Source: Pseudomonas anguilliseptica (GTDB taxonomy: Bacteria > Pseudomonadota > Gammaproteobacteria > Pseudomonadales > Pseudomonadaceae). Taken from it: a stretch of DNA of 64,000 nt. The notes below the pieces were generated by a model. That model was not told where the DNA came from and made no database searches. It worked only from the letters and a program-made list of their open reading frames with translations. Location of the stretch: assembly GCF_021375795.1 (NCBI RefSeq), contig NZ_JAEIOI010000003.1, forward strand, positions 62,001 to 126,000. The letters run 5' to 3'. Positions 40,626 through 49,724 of the stretch are shown in pieces (within the stretch, counting starts at the first letter, position 1; each line of letters opens with the position of its first letter). The position numbers and the translations under genes were made by a program.

Positions 40626-41705
40626 TCAATACTGACTGCGGAATGTGGTCCAGATACGCGTGCGCTCACGCTGTTGGCGCAGCGGCATCAGCTGCTCGGC
40701 AAACAGCCGTGCGCGCACCGCTTCATCGGGGTAGATATCGGCATCGCCGCTGATCGCCGGGTCGACCAGCGCCGTGGCGGCCTGGTTGGCGTTGGCGAAA
40801 AACACGCTGTTGGTCAGCTCGGCGATGGCCTCGGGGCGCAGCATGTAATCGATAAAGGCGTGAGCGGCTTTGGGGTGCGGTGCGTCAGCCGGGATGGCCA
40901 TGGTGTCGAACCACAGCAGCGTGCCTTCGCGCGGGATGCGGTACTGCACCTCGAACGGCTGCTTGGCCTCCGCGGCGTTGGCTGCGGCCATATAGGCGTC
41001 GCCGTTGTAGGTCAGCGCCAGGCAGATTTCGCCCTTGGCCAGGTCATTGATATGCCGACCGGCACCGACGTAACGCAGATTGGGTTGCAGCTGGGCCAAC
41101 AACTGCGCCACGGCATCGAGGTCGGCGCGATCACTGCTGTAAGGGTCTTTGCCCAGGTAGTTGAGGACGATACTGATCACTTCCTGCGGCGAGTCGATCA
41201 CCGCGATGCCGCAATCCTTGAGCTTGCTGGCGTACTCGGGTTTGAACAGCAGATCCAGGCTGTTCAGTGGTACGCCAGGCAGACGCTGTTCGAGCGCCTG
41301 AAGGTTGAAACCCACACCGACCGTGCCCCAGGTGTAAGGCAGGCCGTACTGATTACCGGGGTCGGCACTGGCAAGTTTGCTCAGCAGCGCCGGGTCGAGG
41401 TTCTCCAGATGCGGCAGTTGCGTGCGATCCAGCGGCTGCACGGCTTTGGCTTGAATCGCCCGGGCCAGTCCACTGGAGGCCGGGAAGACCACGTCATAAC
41501 CGCTGCCGCCGGTAAGCAGTTTGCTGTCCAGGGCTTCGGCGCTGTCGAAGATGTCGTATTTGACCTTGATCCCGGTTTCATCCTTGAAGCGCTGCAACGC
41601 CTGCTCCGGCAGATAGGCGGACCAGCTGTAGAGGTTCAGGGCTTTCTCTTCTGCCTGGGCGGCGAAGGCGCAACACAGCAGTAGCGGAACAAGGGCCTGA
41701 CGCAT
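40626..41705 (-). CDS. PotD/SpuD-like periplasmic polyamine-binding protein
   Basis: 359 residues from MRQALVPL at 41705, which has GAGGT at good spacing and gives a clean signal peptide ending CAFAAQA. The mature protein is a type II periplasmic binding protein of the PotD/PotF group (LNLYSWSAYLPEQALQRFKDETGIKVKYD, PYTWGTVGVGFN, GRHINDLAKGEICLALTYNGD). It binds a polyamine or guanidino compound. No transporter membrane or ATPase genes accompany it, so it must share a transporter encoded elsewhere. Probable operon with speB. Confidence 0.88.
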   Translation of the reverse strand: MRQALVPLLLCCAFAAQAEEKALNLYSWSAYLPEQALQRFKDETGIKVKYDIFDSAEALDSKLLTGGSGYDVVFPASSGLARAIQAKAVQPLDRTQLPHLENLDPALLSKLASADPGNQYGLPYTWGTVGVGFNLQALEQRLPGVPLNSLDLLFKPEYASKLKDCGIAVIDSPQEVISIVLNYLGKDPYSSDRADLDAVAQLLAQLQPNLRYVGAGRHINDLAKGEICLALTYNGDAYMAAANAAEAKQPFEVQYRIPREGTLLWFDTMAIPADAPHPKAAHAFIDYMLRPEAIAELTNSVFFANANQAATALVDPAISGDADIYPDEAVRARLFAEQLMPLRQQRERTRIWTTFRSQY

Positions 41706-41817
41706 AAACATGACCTCGGTGCGGAATGAACTGAGCACATCCTGCCTGCCGGTTTGCTTAGCTTAAATATGAAGTGTTCTACTCTGGCATCGACATTTAT
41801 CAATGTTAGGCACTGTC

Positions 41818-42732
41818 ATGCTCAGCCAGTTACGCGACCTCGACCTGCAGTTGCTGCGTCTATTTGTCACCGTGGTGGAGTGCGGCGGTTTCAGCGCCGC
41901 TCAGGGCGAACTGGGGATTGGCCAGTCGACCATCAGCACGCAGATGGCCAAGCTGGAAACCCGCCTGGGTTTTCGCCTGTGCGAGCGTGGCAAGGCTGGC
42001 TTTCGCCTGACGCCCAAGGGCGAGCAGGTGCTGAGCGCCACACGCCGGCTTTTCAGTGCCATCGACACCTTCAAGGACGAGGCCCAGGGCATGGCCGACA
42101 AGCTGCTCGGCGAGCTGCGCATCGGCCTGTCCGAAGGGCTGGCTGCGCAGGTGCTGGAACAGGTGGCCGAGGCCATCCAGCGCTTTCGCGCACGCAACCA
42201 GGCGGTGCAGATCGAGTTACTCACCGCCATGCCCGCCGAACTGGAACGCCGCCTGCTGCAAGACCAGCTGCACCTGGCCATCGGCTACTTCTCCGGCAAC
42301 CAGAGTGCACTGGACTATCACCCGCTGTTTCGCGAGCGCCAGGTGCTGTACTGCGCCGCAGGGCATCCGCTGTTCAGCCGCCGGCCAATCAGCCGGGCCG
42401 ACCTGCAGCAGGCAGACAGCGTGCGCCACCCTTACCGCTTTGTGCAGGCACGCGAGCCGCTGCAGAGCAGCACCAGCTCAGCGCAGACCGAACAGGTCGA
42501 CGGCGCCCTGGCCTTTATCCTCTCCGGCAGGCATATCGGCTACCTGCCAGTGCACATCGCCGCGCCCTGGCAGGCCACGGGGCGTCTGCGCGCGCTCGAA
42601 GCCGACAGCCTGGGCTTCGACGTGCAGTTCCACCTGGCCAGCCATCGCGGCCAGCACCCCGGCGATGCGCAGCGGGCGTTTGTCGAGGACCTGCTGCAGG
42701 CGTTCAGCGCCAGCCCGTCGACCAGCACTTAA
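41818..42732 (+). CDS. LysR-family transcriptional regulator
   Basis: 304 residues from MLSQLRDLDLQ at 41818 (an ATG five codons upstream is possible). The N-terminal winged helix has LRLFVTVVECGGFSAAQGELGIGQSTISTQMAKLETRLGFRL. The C-terminal effector domain follows (LRIGLSEGL... to ...HLASHRGQHPGDAQRAF). It is divergent from the binding-protein/speB pair across a short region, the usual arrangement for a LysR regulator and its target, so it probably responds to the imported amine. Confidence 0.88.
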   Translation: MLSQLRDLDLQLLRLFVTVVECGGFSAAQGELGIGQSTISTQMAKLETRLGFRLCERGKAGFRLTPKGEQVLSATRRLFSAIDTFKDEAQGMADKLLGELRIGLSEGLAAQVLEQVAEAIQRFRARNQAVQIELLTAMPAELERRLLQDQLHLAIGYFSGNQSALDYHPLFRERQVLYCAAGHPLFSRRPISRADLQQADSVRHPYRFVQAREPLQSSTSSAQTEQVDGALAFILSGRHIGYLPVHIAAPWQATGRLRALEADSLGFDVQFHLASHRGQHPGDAQRAFVEDLLQAFSASPSTST

Positions 42733-42926
42733 CGCCGCAGCACAGGCTCAGGCGCCTGCTGTAACTGCGTACTCAGGCGGTCAATCGCGGCAATCGTCTG
42801 GCTAATGTCGTGATGGATACTCGGCACGCCCAGGCACAGCCAGGGCGCGGCATCAACGGATAGCGCCTCGGCCTCCAGTTGCAGCTGGGGGTCGAAGAGA
42901 TCGTGGGTCAGGGGAAGCAGGTGCAT
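42729..42926 (-). CDS. Small conserved-looking hypothetical protein
   Basis: 65 residues from the ATG at 42926 with a clear AAGGAG nine bases upstream. It is acidic, without signal peptide or membrane helix. Features are LLPLTHDLFDPQLQLEAEALS and SIHHDISQTIAAIDRL, suggesting a small helical fold. It is convergent with the LysR gene and overlaps its end by four bases. I do not recognise the family. Confidence 0.55.
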   Translation of the reverse strand: MHLLPLTHDLFDPQLQLEAEALSVDAAPWLCLGVPSIHHDISQTIAAIDRLSTQLQQAPEPVLRR

Positions 42927-43103
42927 GACAGACTCCTTGCCGGACAACCCGGCGTGACGTTTAAGGTCAGGAGGCAGTAAACAAGTGGCCAATCGGCCAA
43001 GGGGCAGGTCTTGTTGCTATGGCACATAGCATCGGCGCATGAGGTGACAGGTTGATGACCGCGCTGAGCCTGGGGGCCAGGCTCAGCTGCGAAAGCATCG
43101 GCG

Positions 43104-45044
43104 TCAACCTGCCAGCTTACCGTTGGTCGAATGCAGCAACGGCGGCAACGGACAATCCAGCAGGTCGGCCACCGCGCGCAGCAACTCGGCTTCGGCAACC
43201 TCGATACGTCCGTCATGCTCGATGCAACGTGCCATGGCCTTGAGCAGCCGTGGCTTCTGCAAGGGCTGTAACTGGTTGAGCCGTTTGAGCGCAGCCTCCA
43301 GGGCTTTCAGATCACACTGCGCTACCGGCAACAGGTTTAGCACGGTGTAGGGCAACTCACCCGCCGCATGCGCCAGGGCGGCCTGCGCCTGCTCTGGCAG
43401 GATGCTGCCAGCCCTCGCCAGAAACGACAGCAGCACCTGCGCTTCGTCCGCCAGTTCCAGCAAGTGAAAATGACCACTGAGCCGGCGGCTGGGCGCCAGG
43501 TTGCGCTCGACGATGCGCAACAACGTCCACTCCAGCAGCTCAACCTTGCCATCGGCACGGATCAGCCGCGCCATCAGCGCACACAGCGTGGCTGCCTGCT
43601 CGGTGCCCAGCTGCTTGAGCGCCGGCATGGCCAGATCCAGCAAGGCCAGCCGCTGGTTGCCAGGCAACTGCCGCAGCGGTTGCTCCAGCGTCTGCACATG
43701 GTCCATCAGCTCGGCGCTGAGCACTGGTTTGAGCATCTGCAGTTGCTGCTCACGCAAGGGCGCCGCTGGAGCCAGCAACAGTCCATACAGCAAGGCCTGC
43801 GCACCACTACCATGGTGCGCCGCCTGACGTAGCGCCGGGTGCAATTCATCCAGCACCTTGTGCGCTTGCTGCAAGTGCGCCGCACGCGGCTCGCCAATGC
43901 TGGCGATGGCCGCCGTCGCCGAGTCGGCGCTGAAGCCGGCCAGGGCCTGATCCCAGCCCTGGGCCACGCTACGTTGATCTGCCGTGGCATCGGCGGGCAG
44001 CACACTGAGGATCGAGACAGCCGGGTAGCGCCCATCCCACTCTGGCGTAATACGCCGAATCCGCTCATCCAGCGGCGGATGGGTCGCCAGCATGCCCTCC
44101 AGCGCGCGGCTGATACCGGCGGCGAAATACATATGGCTGAACTCGGCCGCATGTCCGGCGCGCAATTGCGAACCGTACTGGTTGCCACCGATCTTCTGCA
44201 GCGCTCCGGCAATGCTCTGCGGATTGCGGGTGAACTGCACCGCCGAAGCATCGGCGAGAAACTCGCGTTGCCGGCTCACGGCGGCCTTGATCAGACTGCC
44301 GAAGAACGTCCCGGCATAGCCCAACAACCACAAGGTAGCGCCGACCGCGATGATCGCCGCCGCCGAGTTGTTGCGGCTGGAGCGCGAACTGCCACGGGAG
44401 CTGCTGCGCAGCAGAAAGCCACCGATCAGCCCCAACAGCAGAATGCCGTGCAGCACTGCCACCAGGCGGGTGTTGAGGCGCATATCGCCGTGGAAGATAT
44501 GGCTGAACTCGTGGGCAATCACCCCCTGCAACTCTTCACGCGAGAGCAGGCTGATCGCCCCACGGGTAATTCCGATCACCGCATCCTGCGGTGTCAGGCC
44601 AGCGGCAAAGGCATTGATCCCGGCGTCATCCAGCACATACACCGGCGGCACCGGGGTACCCGAGGCCAGGGCCATCTCTTCCACCACATTGAGCAAGCGC
44701 TGTTCTTCCAGACTCTGCGGCGCGAGATTGATCAGCCGACCACCCAGCCGTTCGGCCACTGCCTGACCGCCACGGCTCAGTTGCAGGCTCTTGTAGACAC
44801 TGCCCAGTAGCACCACGCCGATTACGCCCAGGGCCACCATGCCCACCAGCCGCCAGCTGGGCAATAGCCCACTCGGAGCCTCACTGGCCAGCCAGAGCGA
44901 GCTATGGCTTTGCCCAAACAATTGCCAGACCACGCCCAACGCCAGGCTGGTCAGGGTGATCAGGCTGAGCACCGCCAATACCATCAGAATCAGCAGACGC
45001 CCACTGTTACGCCGAGCGCGATCCTGTTGCTCGAAGAAATTCAT
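43104..45044 (-). CDS. HtpX-like M48 metalloprotease with TerB-like C-terminus
   Basis: 646 residues. Two membrane helices near the N-terminus (about 16-42 and 65-85) precede the M48 peptidase domain with the zinc motif HEFSH (178-182) and a later REFLADASAV Glu. Two more hydrophobic segments lie between. The C-terminal 250 residues carry two acidic helix pairs (LIRADGKVELLEWTLLRIVE and IEHDGRIEVAEAELLRAVAD) that resemble TerB metal-binding repeats. It is longer than HtpX. It is co-directional with lemA 12 bases upstream, a frequent pairing in membrane quality control. Confidence 0.88.
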   Translation of the reverse strand: MNFFEQQDRARRNSGRLLILMVLAVLSLITLTSLALGVVWQLFGQSHSSLWLASEAPSGLLPSWRLVGMVALGVIGVVLLGSVYKSLQLSRGGQAVAERLGGRLINLAPQSLEEQRLLNVVEEMALASGTPVPPVYVLDDAGINAFAAGLTPQDAVIGITRGAISLLSREELQGVIAHEFSHIFHGDMRLNTRLVAVLHGILLLGLIGGFLLRSSSRGSSRSSRNNSAAAIIAVGATLWLLGYAGTFFGSLIKAAVSRQREFLADASAVQFTRNPQSIAGALQKIGGNQYGSQLRAGHAAEFSHMYFAAGISRALEGMLATHPPLDERIRRITPEWDGRYPAVSILSVLPADATADQRSVAQGWDQALAGFSADSATAAIASIGEPRAAHLQQAHKVLDELHPALRQAAHHGSGAQALLYGLLLAPAAPLREQQLQMLKPVLSAELMDHVQTLEQPLRQLPGNQRLALLDLAMPALKQLGTEQAATLCALMARLIRADGKVELLEWTLLRIVERNLAPSRRLSGHFHLLELADEAQVLLSFLARAGSILPEQAQAALAHAAGELPYTVLNLLPVAQCDLKALEAALKRLNQLQPLQKPRLLKAMARCIEHDGRIEVAEAELLRAVADLLDCPLPPLLHSTNGKLAG

Positions 45045-45056
45045 CCCTGGGAATCC

Positions 45057-45653
45057 TTAGAACGACACCTTCGGCGCTTCCTGAATCGCCGCGCTGTCGG
45101 CGAACTCCAGCAGGCTGGCGTCCTGGGCGTGGCCAAAGCTGGCAGCCAGCAACACCGGCGGGAACGCCTGCTTGTAGGTGTTGTAGGCCATGACTGCATC
45201 GTTGAAGGCCTGGCGGGCGAAGGCCACCTTGTTCTCGGTACTGCTCAACTCTTCACTGAGCTGCTGCATATTCGCCGACGCCTTGAGGTCCGGGTAAGCC
45301 TCAAGCGTGACATTCAGTCGACCCAGAGCACTGTTGAGCAACCCTTCCGCGCCGCCCAGCTGCGCCATGCTCTGCGCATTACCCGGCTGCGCGGATGCCG
45401 CCTTGAGCCCGGTCACGGCGTTGTTGCGCGCGGCAATCACCGCTTCCAGAGTATCGCGCTCATGCGCCATATAACCCTTGGCGGTTTCCACCAGATTGGG
45501 GATCAGGTCATAGCGGCGCTTGAGCTGCACTTCGATCTGCGCAAAGGCGTTTTGAAAGCGGTTACGCAGGGTCACCAGCTGGTTGTAGATGCCAATCACG
45601 TAAAAAATCAGTGCGGCAACAACCGCCAGGAAAATCAGCGTGGAAATGGACAT
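45057..45653 (-). CDS. lemA: LemA family protein
   Basis: 198 residues with one N-terminal membrane helix (STLIFLAVVAALIFYVIGIYNQLV) and a long helical domain (RNRFQNAFAQIEVQLKRRYDLIPNLVETAKGYMAHE), the LemA signature. The bulk lies outside the inner membrane. It forms a two-gene unit with the M48 protease. Despite the old name it is not the LemA/GacS sensor kinase. Precise function unknown. Confidence 0.9.
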   Translation of the reverse strand: MSISTLIFLAVVAALIFYVIGIYNQLVTLRNRFQNAFAQIEVQLKRRYDLIPNLVETAKGYMAHERDTLEAVIAARNNAVTGLKAASAQPGNAQSMAQLGGAEGLLNSALGRLNVTLEAYPDLKASANMQQLSEELSSTENKVAFARQAFNDAVMAYNTYKQAFPPVLLAASFGHAQDASLLEFADSAAIQEAPKVSF

Positions 45654-45727
45654 GGGGAAATCCTTATCAGCATGCAGGAGAGAAACAGATGGTAGCGGAA
45701 AATCCTATTGCGAGAGCTACCCAGCTG

Positions 45728-47214
45728 CTACAGGCCCTGCAACAGCGTCAGAATGGCCTGTGGCCGCTGATTGGCCTGTGCCAGCATCGACGTTGCAGCC
45801 TGCTGTAGGATCTGTCGGCGGACCAATTCCGACACTTCTGCGGCGTAGTCAGTATCTCTAATTCGACTTCGTGCTGCACTGAGGTTTTCAGCGCTATTGG
45901 CCAGGTTGACGATGGTGTACTCGAGGCGATTTTGTACTGCGCCAAGATCTGCTCGGGCACTGTCAATCAAACTCAGCGCGCCATCAATCACGCCGATTGC
46001 AAGTTGCGCGTCGATATCCGTGAGCAGGTTGATATCGCTCAGTGTTTCAAGACTGCTGAAGTTTCGCACCGTACTGCCATCAACAGTGAGGCCATTCACT
46101 TCGGTACTAAACGAATTGCTGCTGCTCAAACGCACCACACCAATTGCCCTGACAGACGAGTCGTCATTGAGCGTTGCTACCGCACTCGTCAATTCGCTCT
46201 CCCCGCTATAGTCGAACGCTTGGATCACTGCGCTACCATTTTCCTCCGAGAGAAAGCTCTCAAGCACAATGTCGTCGCCCGCTTCGCTGACCAACCACAA
46301 CTTGCCCTCCTCAATTCGCGCGCTGATACCGGTAGTATTTTTTTCAGCATTGATCGCCCATGCCAGCTCCCCCAAATCGCCATATTCCACCTTGCCCCGA
46401 ATGTTCACAGCATCCGTATTGGCTCCGTAGAGTTCAAAGTTGTAAGTGTCGTCTTCGCTGAAGCTCAACTGCACAAGCGTGCGGGCGTCCGCAGTGACGC
46501 CGGAGACTTCGGAGCGTTTATTGATACTTTCGGCAATCGATTTGGCCGTTCCCTGAACGGTAAAACTGACCGTGGAGCGCCCGTAAATAGTCAGTTCACC
46601 ACTTACCTCGTTGTCCGCAACATCGCCATTCTGCTCCAGCAACCCACCCAACTGATCAAGACCCAACGACCCAATCGAACCATTGACCAGGTCGCGAGTA
46701 TTGGTGCCTAAACGATTTACTCCATAGTTACCAAGGTTGACGGCAATGGTTTCAAACGCCTCGGCACCGACCTGTAACGACCTGGAACCATAACTGCCAT
46801 CAAGCAGCTTGCGCCCGGCAAAACTGGTGGTTTCAGCAATACGCCCCAGCTCTTGCTGCAACTGCGAAACTTCCTGCTGTAGTGCGCTGCGCTCATTGAT
46901 CGAGTTGGAACCATTGCTGGCCTGCAGCGCCAGATCGCGCAGGCGCTGCAGAATAGATGTGGATTGCTGCAGCGCACCTTCGGCTGTCTGAGCCAATGAA
47001 ATGCCATCGTTGGCGTTACGGATGGCAACCTGCATACCACTGATCTGACTGCTCAGCCGGTTAGATATCTGCAATCCGGCCGCATCATCCTTGGCGCTGT
47101 TGATGCGATACCCGTAGATAGGCGCTGCATCGACGTTTCCAACGCGCGCGTAGTCTCATTCAGGCTGCGCTGAATGCTAAGCGATGAAACGTTGGTATTA
47201 AGCGTCAGCGCCAT
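45728..47214 (-). pseudogene. Flagellin with an N-terminal frameshift
   Basis: The true start is the ATG at 47214: [20 protein letters not shown] and SMQRLSTG are the standard flagellin opening. At about 47108-47115 one base is missing in a GGG run, and the rest ([23 protein letters not shown]...) is read one frame over to 45728. The N-terminal D0/D1 ([22 protein letters not shown]), a long variable D2/D3 centre and C-terminal D1/D0 ([18 protein letters not shown]...[15 protein letters not shown]) are all present. No other flagellar gene is nearby, so this is an orphan flagellin. As written, it could not be made; a homopolymer error would restore it. Confidence 0.85.
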
Positions 47215-47391
47215 TCAGCGGCCCTTTGACGAATGCAACTCCCTTTTACCGCTCCCACCCTGGATTAACGGCTATCTCAATACAACGGCAGCAGACGCAC
47301 TTTCTTGAGCGCGACCCCATTTAAAACTTCATACCTCGTACTGATTCCGCCCTGTAGATCAGATCAATAGCGACAAAAAACACCTGACAAA

Positions 47392-47407
47392 TATACCGAC
47401 CGGTCTA
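47392..47407. promoter_or_regulatory. Probable TetR-family operator (NemR-like)
   Basis: TATACCGACCGGTCTA: arms TATACC and GGTCTA with a 4-base spacer, one mismatch from the TAGACC-N4-GGTCTA palindrome bound by NemR-type repressors. It lies 13 bases before the start of the TetR gene, suited to autorepression of the three-gene operon. Confidence 0.6.
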
Positions 47408-47419
47408 TATATTTAGCCC

Positions 47420-48010
47420 ATGAAAAAGACCTCAACCCGCGACAAACTGATCCACGCCATGGCCGACGCACTGCAGCGCAAAGGCCTGCACGGCGTTGGC
47501 CTGAATGAACTGCTGGAGGTCGCCGGCGCGCCCAAAGGCAGCCTCTACCACCACTTCCCAGGCGGTAAAGGCGAGCTGGCAGTGGCTGCCATTGAGCACA
47601 TCAGCCAGCACATCGACAGCCTGTTCGAACGGCTCTTCGCCCAGCAGGCCGATCCAATGCAGGCCATGCACAACTGGCTTCAGGGCGCGCTGCAACAACT
47701 GGAGAACAGCCAGTTCGAACGCGGTTGCCCGCTGGCCACCATCGCCCTGGAAAGCGGCCCGGAGGATGTAGAAATCCGCGCCGCTCTGCAGCGCAGTTTT
47801 ACCGCCGTGCGTCAGGCATTGAGTGCGCAACTGCATGCCTACGGCTACCCCAGTGAGCAGGCGGATAACCTCGCCGCCCTATTTGTCGCGCTGTATGAAG
47901 GCGGGCTGCTGCAAGCCCGCGTGGCCGGCAGCAGCGAGCCGCTCAAGCGCGCCGCCACTGCCCTGTTCAACCTGACCCGCGAACAGTTCCCGGGAGGAGT
48001 CCGTCCATGA
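47420..48010 (+). CDS. TetR/AcrR-family transcriptional repressor
   Basis: 196 residues. The N-terminal helix-turn-helix is TRDKLIHAMADALQRKGLHGVGLNELLEVAGAPKGSLYHHF followed by PGGKGELAVAAIEHI. The ligand domain has a conserved Cys in ERGCPLATIALE, typical of the NemR/LmrA-like group that senses electrophiles. It overlaps the hydrolase gene by four bases (ATGA), and its likely operator lies just upstream. It probably controls the hydrolase and thioesterase behind it. Confidence 0.88.
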   Translation: MKKTSTRDKLIHAMADALQRKGLHGVGLNELLEVAGAPKGSLYHHFPGGKGELAVAAIEHISQHIDSLFERLFAQQADPMQAMHNWLQGALQQLENSQFERGCPLATIALESGPEDVEIRAALQRSFTAVRQALSAQLHAYGYPSEQADNLAALFVALYEGGLLQARVAGSSEPLKRAATALFNLTREQFPGGVRP

Positions 48011-48885
48011 ATACCCCTGCCATTCTTAGCGAGACCGTGCAGCTGCCGGCACTCGACGGTTATCCGCTGACCGCCACGCTGTATCACGCCCCGGAGCCGG
48101 TTGCGCAGCTGTTGATTGCCGGCGCCACCGGCGTGCCGCAGGGTTTCTACCGACGTTTTGCCGAATACGCGGCGCAGCGTGGCTACAGCACCCTGACCCT
48201 CGATTACCGTGGCATCGGCCAGTCGAAACCGGCCAGCCTGCGCGGCTTCAAGATGGACTACCTGGATTGGGCACACCTCGATCTCGCGGCGGCCGTCGAT
48301 CAGCACCGTCATCCGCAGCGGCCGCTGTATATGGTCGGCCACTCCTTTGGCGGGCATGCCTTCGGCCTGCTGCCCAATCATGATCAGGTCCAGGGCTTCT
48401 ACACCTTCGGCACCGGTGCCGGCTGGCACGGCTGGATGCCCAAGGCCGAACAACTGCGCGTACTGACCATGTGGCGCCTGATCGGTCCACTGATGACCCG
48501 CTACAAGGGCTACCTGGCCTGGAGCAAGCTGGGTATGGGCGAGGATTTGCCGCTGGGCGTGTACAAACAGTGGAAGCGCTGGTGCAGCTACCCGCGCTAC
48601 TTCTTCGAAGACCCGCAAATGCCAGGCCTGGCCGAGCGTTTCGCTCAAGTCAGCACGCCAATCATTGCCGCCAACGCGCTGGACGATCTGTGGGCCCCAC
48701 CCGCCTCGCGCGATGCGTTTATGGCCGCCTACTGCAAGGCGCCCTACCAGGCACGGACCATCGACTCAGCCGCCAGCATCGGCGCGATAGGCCATATGGG
48801 CTACTTCCGTCCGGCGGCGCAGTCGCTATGGGATGAAACGCTGAACTGGTTTGCCGAACTACAGACCCAACGCCAAGCCGCCTGA
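48007..48885 (+). CDS. Alpha/beta hydrolase
   Basis: 292 residues with the alpha/beta-hydrolase order: LIAGATGVPQGFYRRFAEYAA near the oxyanion loop, nucleophile Ser in MVGHSFGGHAF, and a later PIIAANALDDLW with the catalytic Asp and IGHMGYFRP with the His. There is no signal peptide. Similar proteins are often called serine aminopeptidase-like hydrolases; substrate unknown. It is coupled to the TetR gene and 26 bases before the thioesterase, so the operon may process small esters or thioesters under TetR control. Confidence 0.85.
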   Translation: MNTPAILSETVQLPALDGYPLTATLYHAPEPVAQLLIAGATGVPQGFYRRFAEYAAQRGYSTLTLDYRGIGQSKPASLRGFKMDYLDWAHLDLAAAVDQHRHPQRPLYMVGHSFGGHAFGLLPNHDQVQGFYTFGTGAGWHGWMPKAEQLRVLTMWRLIGPLMTRYKGYLAWSKLGMGEDLPLGVYKQWKRWCSYPRYFFEDPQMPGLAERFAQVSTPIIAANALDDLWAPPASRDAFMAAYCKAPYQARTIDSAASIGAIGHMGYFRPAAQSLWDETLNWFAELQTQRQAA

Positions 48886-48911
48886 CACCCCAGAGCAAAG
48901 AGGTTTCGCTG

Positions 48912-49319
48912 ATGAGCATGATCCCCGCAGGCTTTAGCCCGCTATTCAGAAGCAGCCCTTTCCTTGATTTGCTCGGGCCGATCTACAACCAGCGCAGCGC
49001 CACGGGCCTGGTGATTGGTCTGCGTGCCGAGGAGAAACACTGCAATGCGCGCGGCCTGGTGCATGGCGGTGTACTCAGCAGCCTGGCCGATGTGGCCCTG
49101 GGCTATAACAGCGCTTTCGCCGAAGAGCCACCAACCCCGCTGGTCACCAGCAGCCTGACCATCGATTACGCCGGCACCGCCAAACTCGGCGACTGGATCA
49201 ACATCGAAACCGATGTGCAGAAGGTCGGCAAAAGCCTGGCGTTTGCCAATTGCTATTTTGTCGTCGAGTCGGTGCGTATTGCTCGGGCGAGCGCGGTATT
49301 CAGTGTACTTTCGCGCTGA
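48912..49319 (+). CDS. PaaI-like hotdog-fold thioesterase
   Basis: 135 residues of a single hotdog domain: EEKHCNARGLVHGGVLSSLADVALGY contains the HGG motif and the following Asp used in catalysis, and TSSLTIDYAGTAKLGDWI the second half. It should hydrolyse acyl- or aryl-CoA thioesters as a homotetramer or dimer. GAGG precedes the ATG. Last gene of the TetR-hydrolase-thioesterase operon. Its 3' side runs into a cluster of GGA-loop hairpins. Confidence 0.87.
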   Translation: MSMIPAGFSPLFRSSPFLDLLGPIYNQRSATGLVIGLRAEEKHCNARGLVHGGVLSSLADVALGYNSAFAEEPPTPLVTSSLTIDYAGTAKLGDWINIETDVQKVGKSLAFANCYFVVESVRIARASAVFSVLSR

Positions 49320-49370
49320 GTCCATAAACCGCGGAGACAGTGCAGGTTGATGGCGGCCAGAAACGGCCTG

Positions 49371-49539
49371 AGGGGTGAAGCGCATGGATGCGCTGAGCAT
49401 AAAAAATCATCTGGAATGATTTTTAACATCGCGCAGCGATGGCCCGAAGGGTGGCTGCCATGGATGGCAAGCCACAAAAACGTCGGGAGCGTTTTTGCGC
49501 GCAGCCCCGAAGGGGTGAAGCACATGGATGTGCTGAACA
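49371..49539 (+). repeat. Cluster of GGA-loop hairpins flanked by 29-bp direct repeats
   Basis: Read on the plus strand the stretch folds into successive hairpins: AGCGC-ATGGAT-GCGCT (49379-49394), AAAAATCAT-CTGGA-ATGATTTTT (49402-49424), CATCG-CGCAG-CGATG (49427-49441), TGCC-ATGGAT-GGCA (49456-49469), CAAAAACG-TCGGGAG-CGTTTTTG (49475-49497), CCCC-GAA-GGGG (49505-49515) and AGCAC-ATGGAT-GTGCT (49519-49534). Five loops contain GGA. The first and last hairpins sit in near-identical 29-base direct repeats (49371-49399 and 49511-49539). It would form the 3' untranslated region of the thioesterase operon. There is no coding frame. Confidence 0.75.
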
Positions 49540-49540
49540 C

Positions 49541-49668
49541 AAAAAAGAAAACCCCGCGATTGCGGGGCCTTTGCAGACTGTGTGCTGACATCCTTGATCT
49601 GCTTGCCATCCTGGCAGCTGTTCCGCGTATCCCTGTTGCTAAAGTGCGCTTCCTGCGCGACGTCCATG
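49541..49668 (-). ncRNA. Rsm-like regulatory RNA (RsmA/CsrA-sequestering)
   Basis: On the minus strand a GacA-type upstream activating site (49725-49742) is followed by a -10-like TAATCT (49675-49680) and then about 125 bases without coding sense. The RNA would contain at least six GGA motifs, several in hairpin loops: GCGC-AGGA-AGCGC, TGCC-AGGA-TGGCA, and further GGGA, GGAA and AAGGAT sites. It ends in CCCCGC-AATC-GCGGGG and a T-rich run (49541-49567). This is the layout of rsmX/rsmY/rsmZ in Pseudomonas. The 5' end is estimated from the -10 only, and which rsm gene it is cannot be decided here. Confidence 0.8.
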
Positions 49669-49724
49669 GGCAGCAGATTAGCCACCGCCCGGCATTCGGC
49701 ATAGTGGCGATCTGCAGTACGCGG

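Noticed and set aside
45057-45653. LemA as the GacS/LemA sensor kinase linked to the Rsm RNA nearby
   Set aside because: This is the unrelated small membrane LemA family next to an M48 protease; no kinase domain is present.
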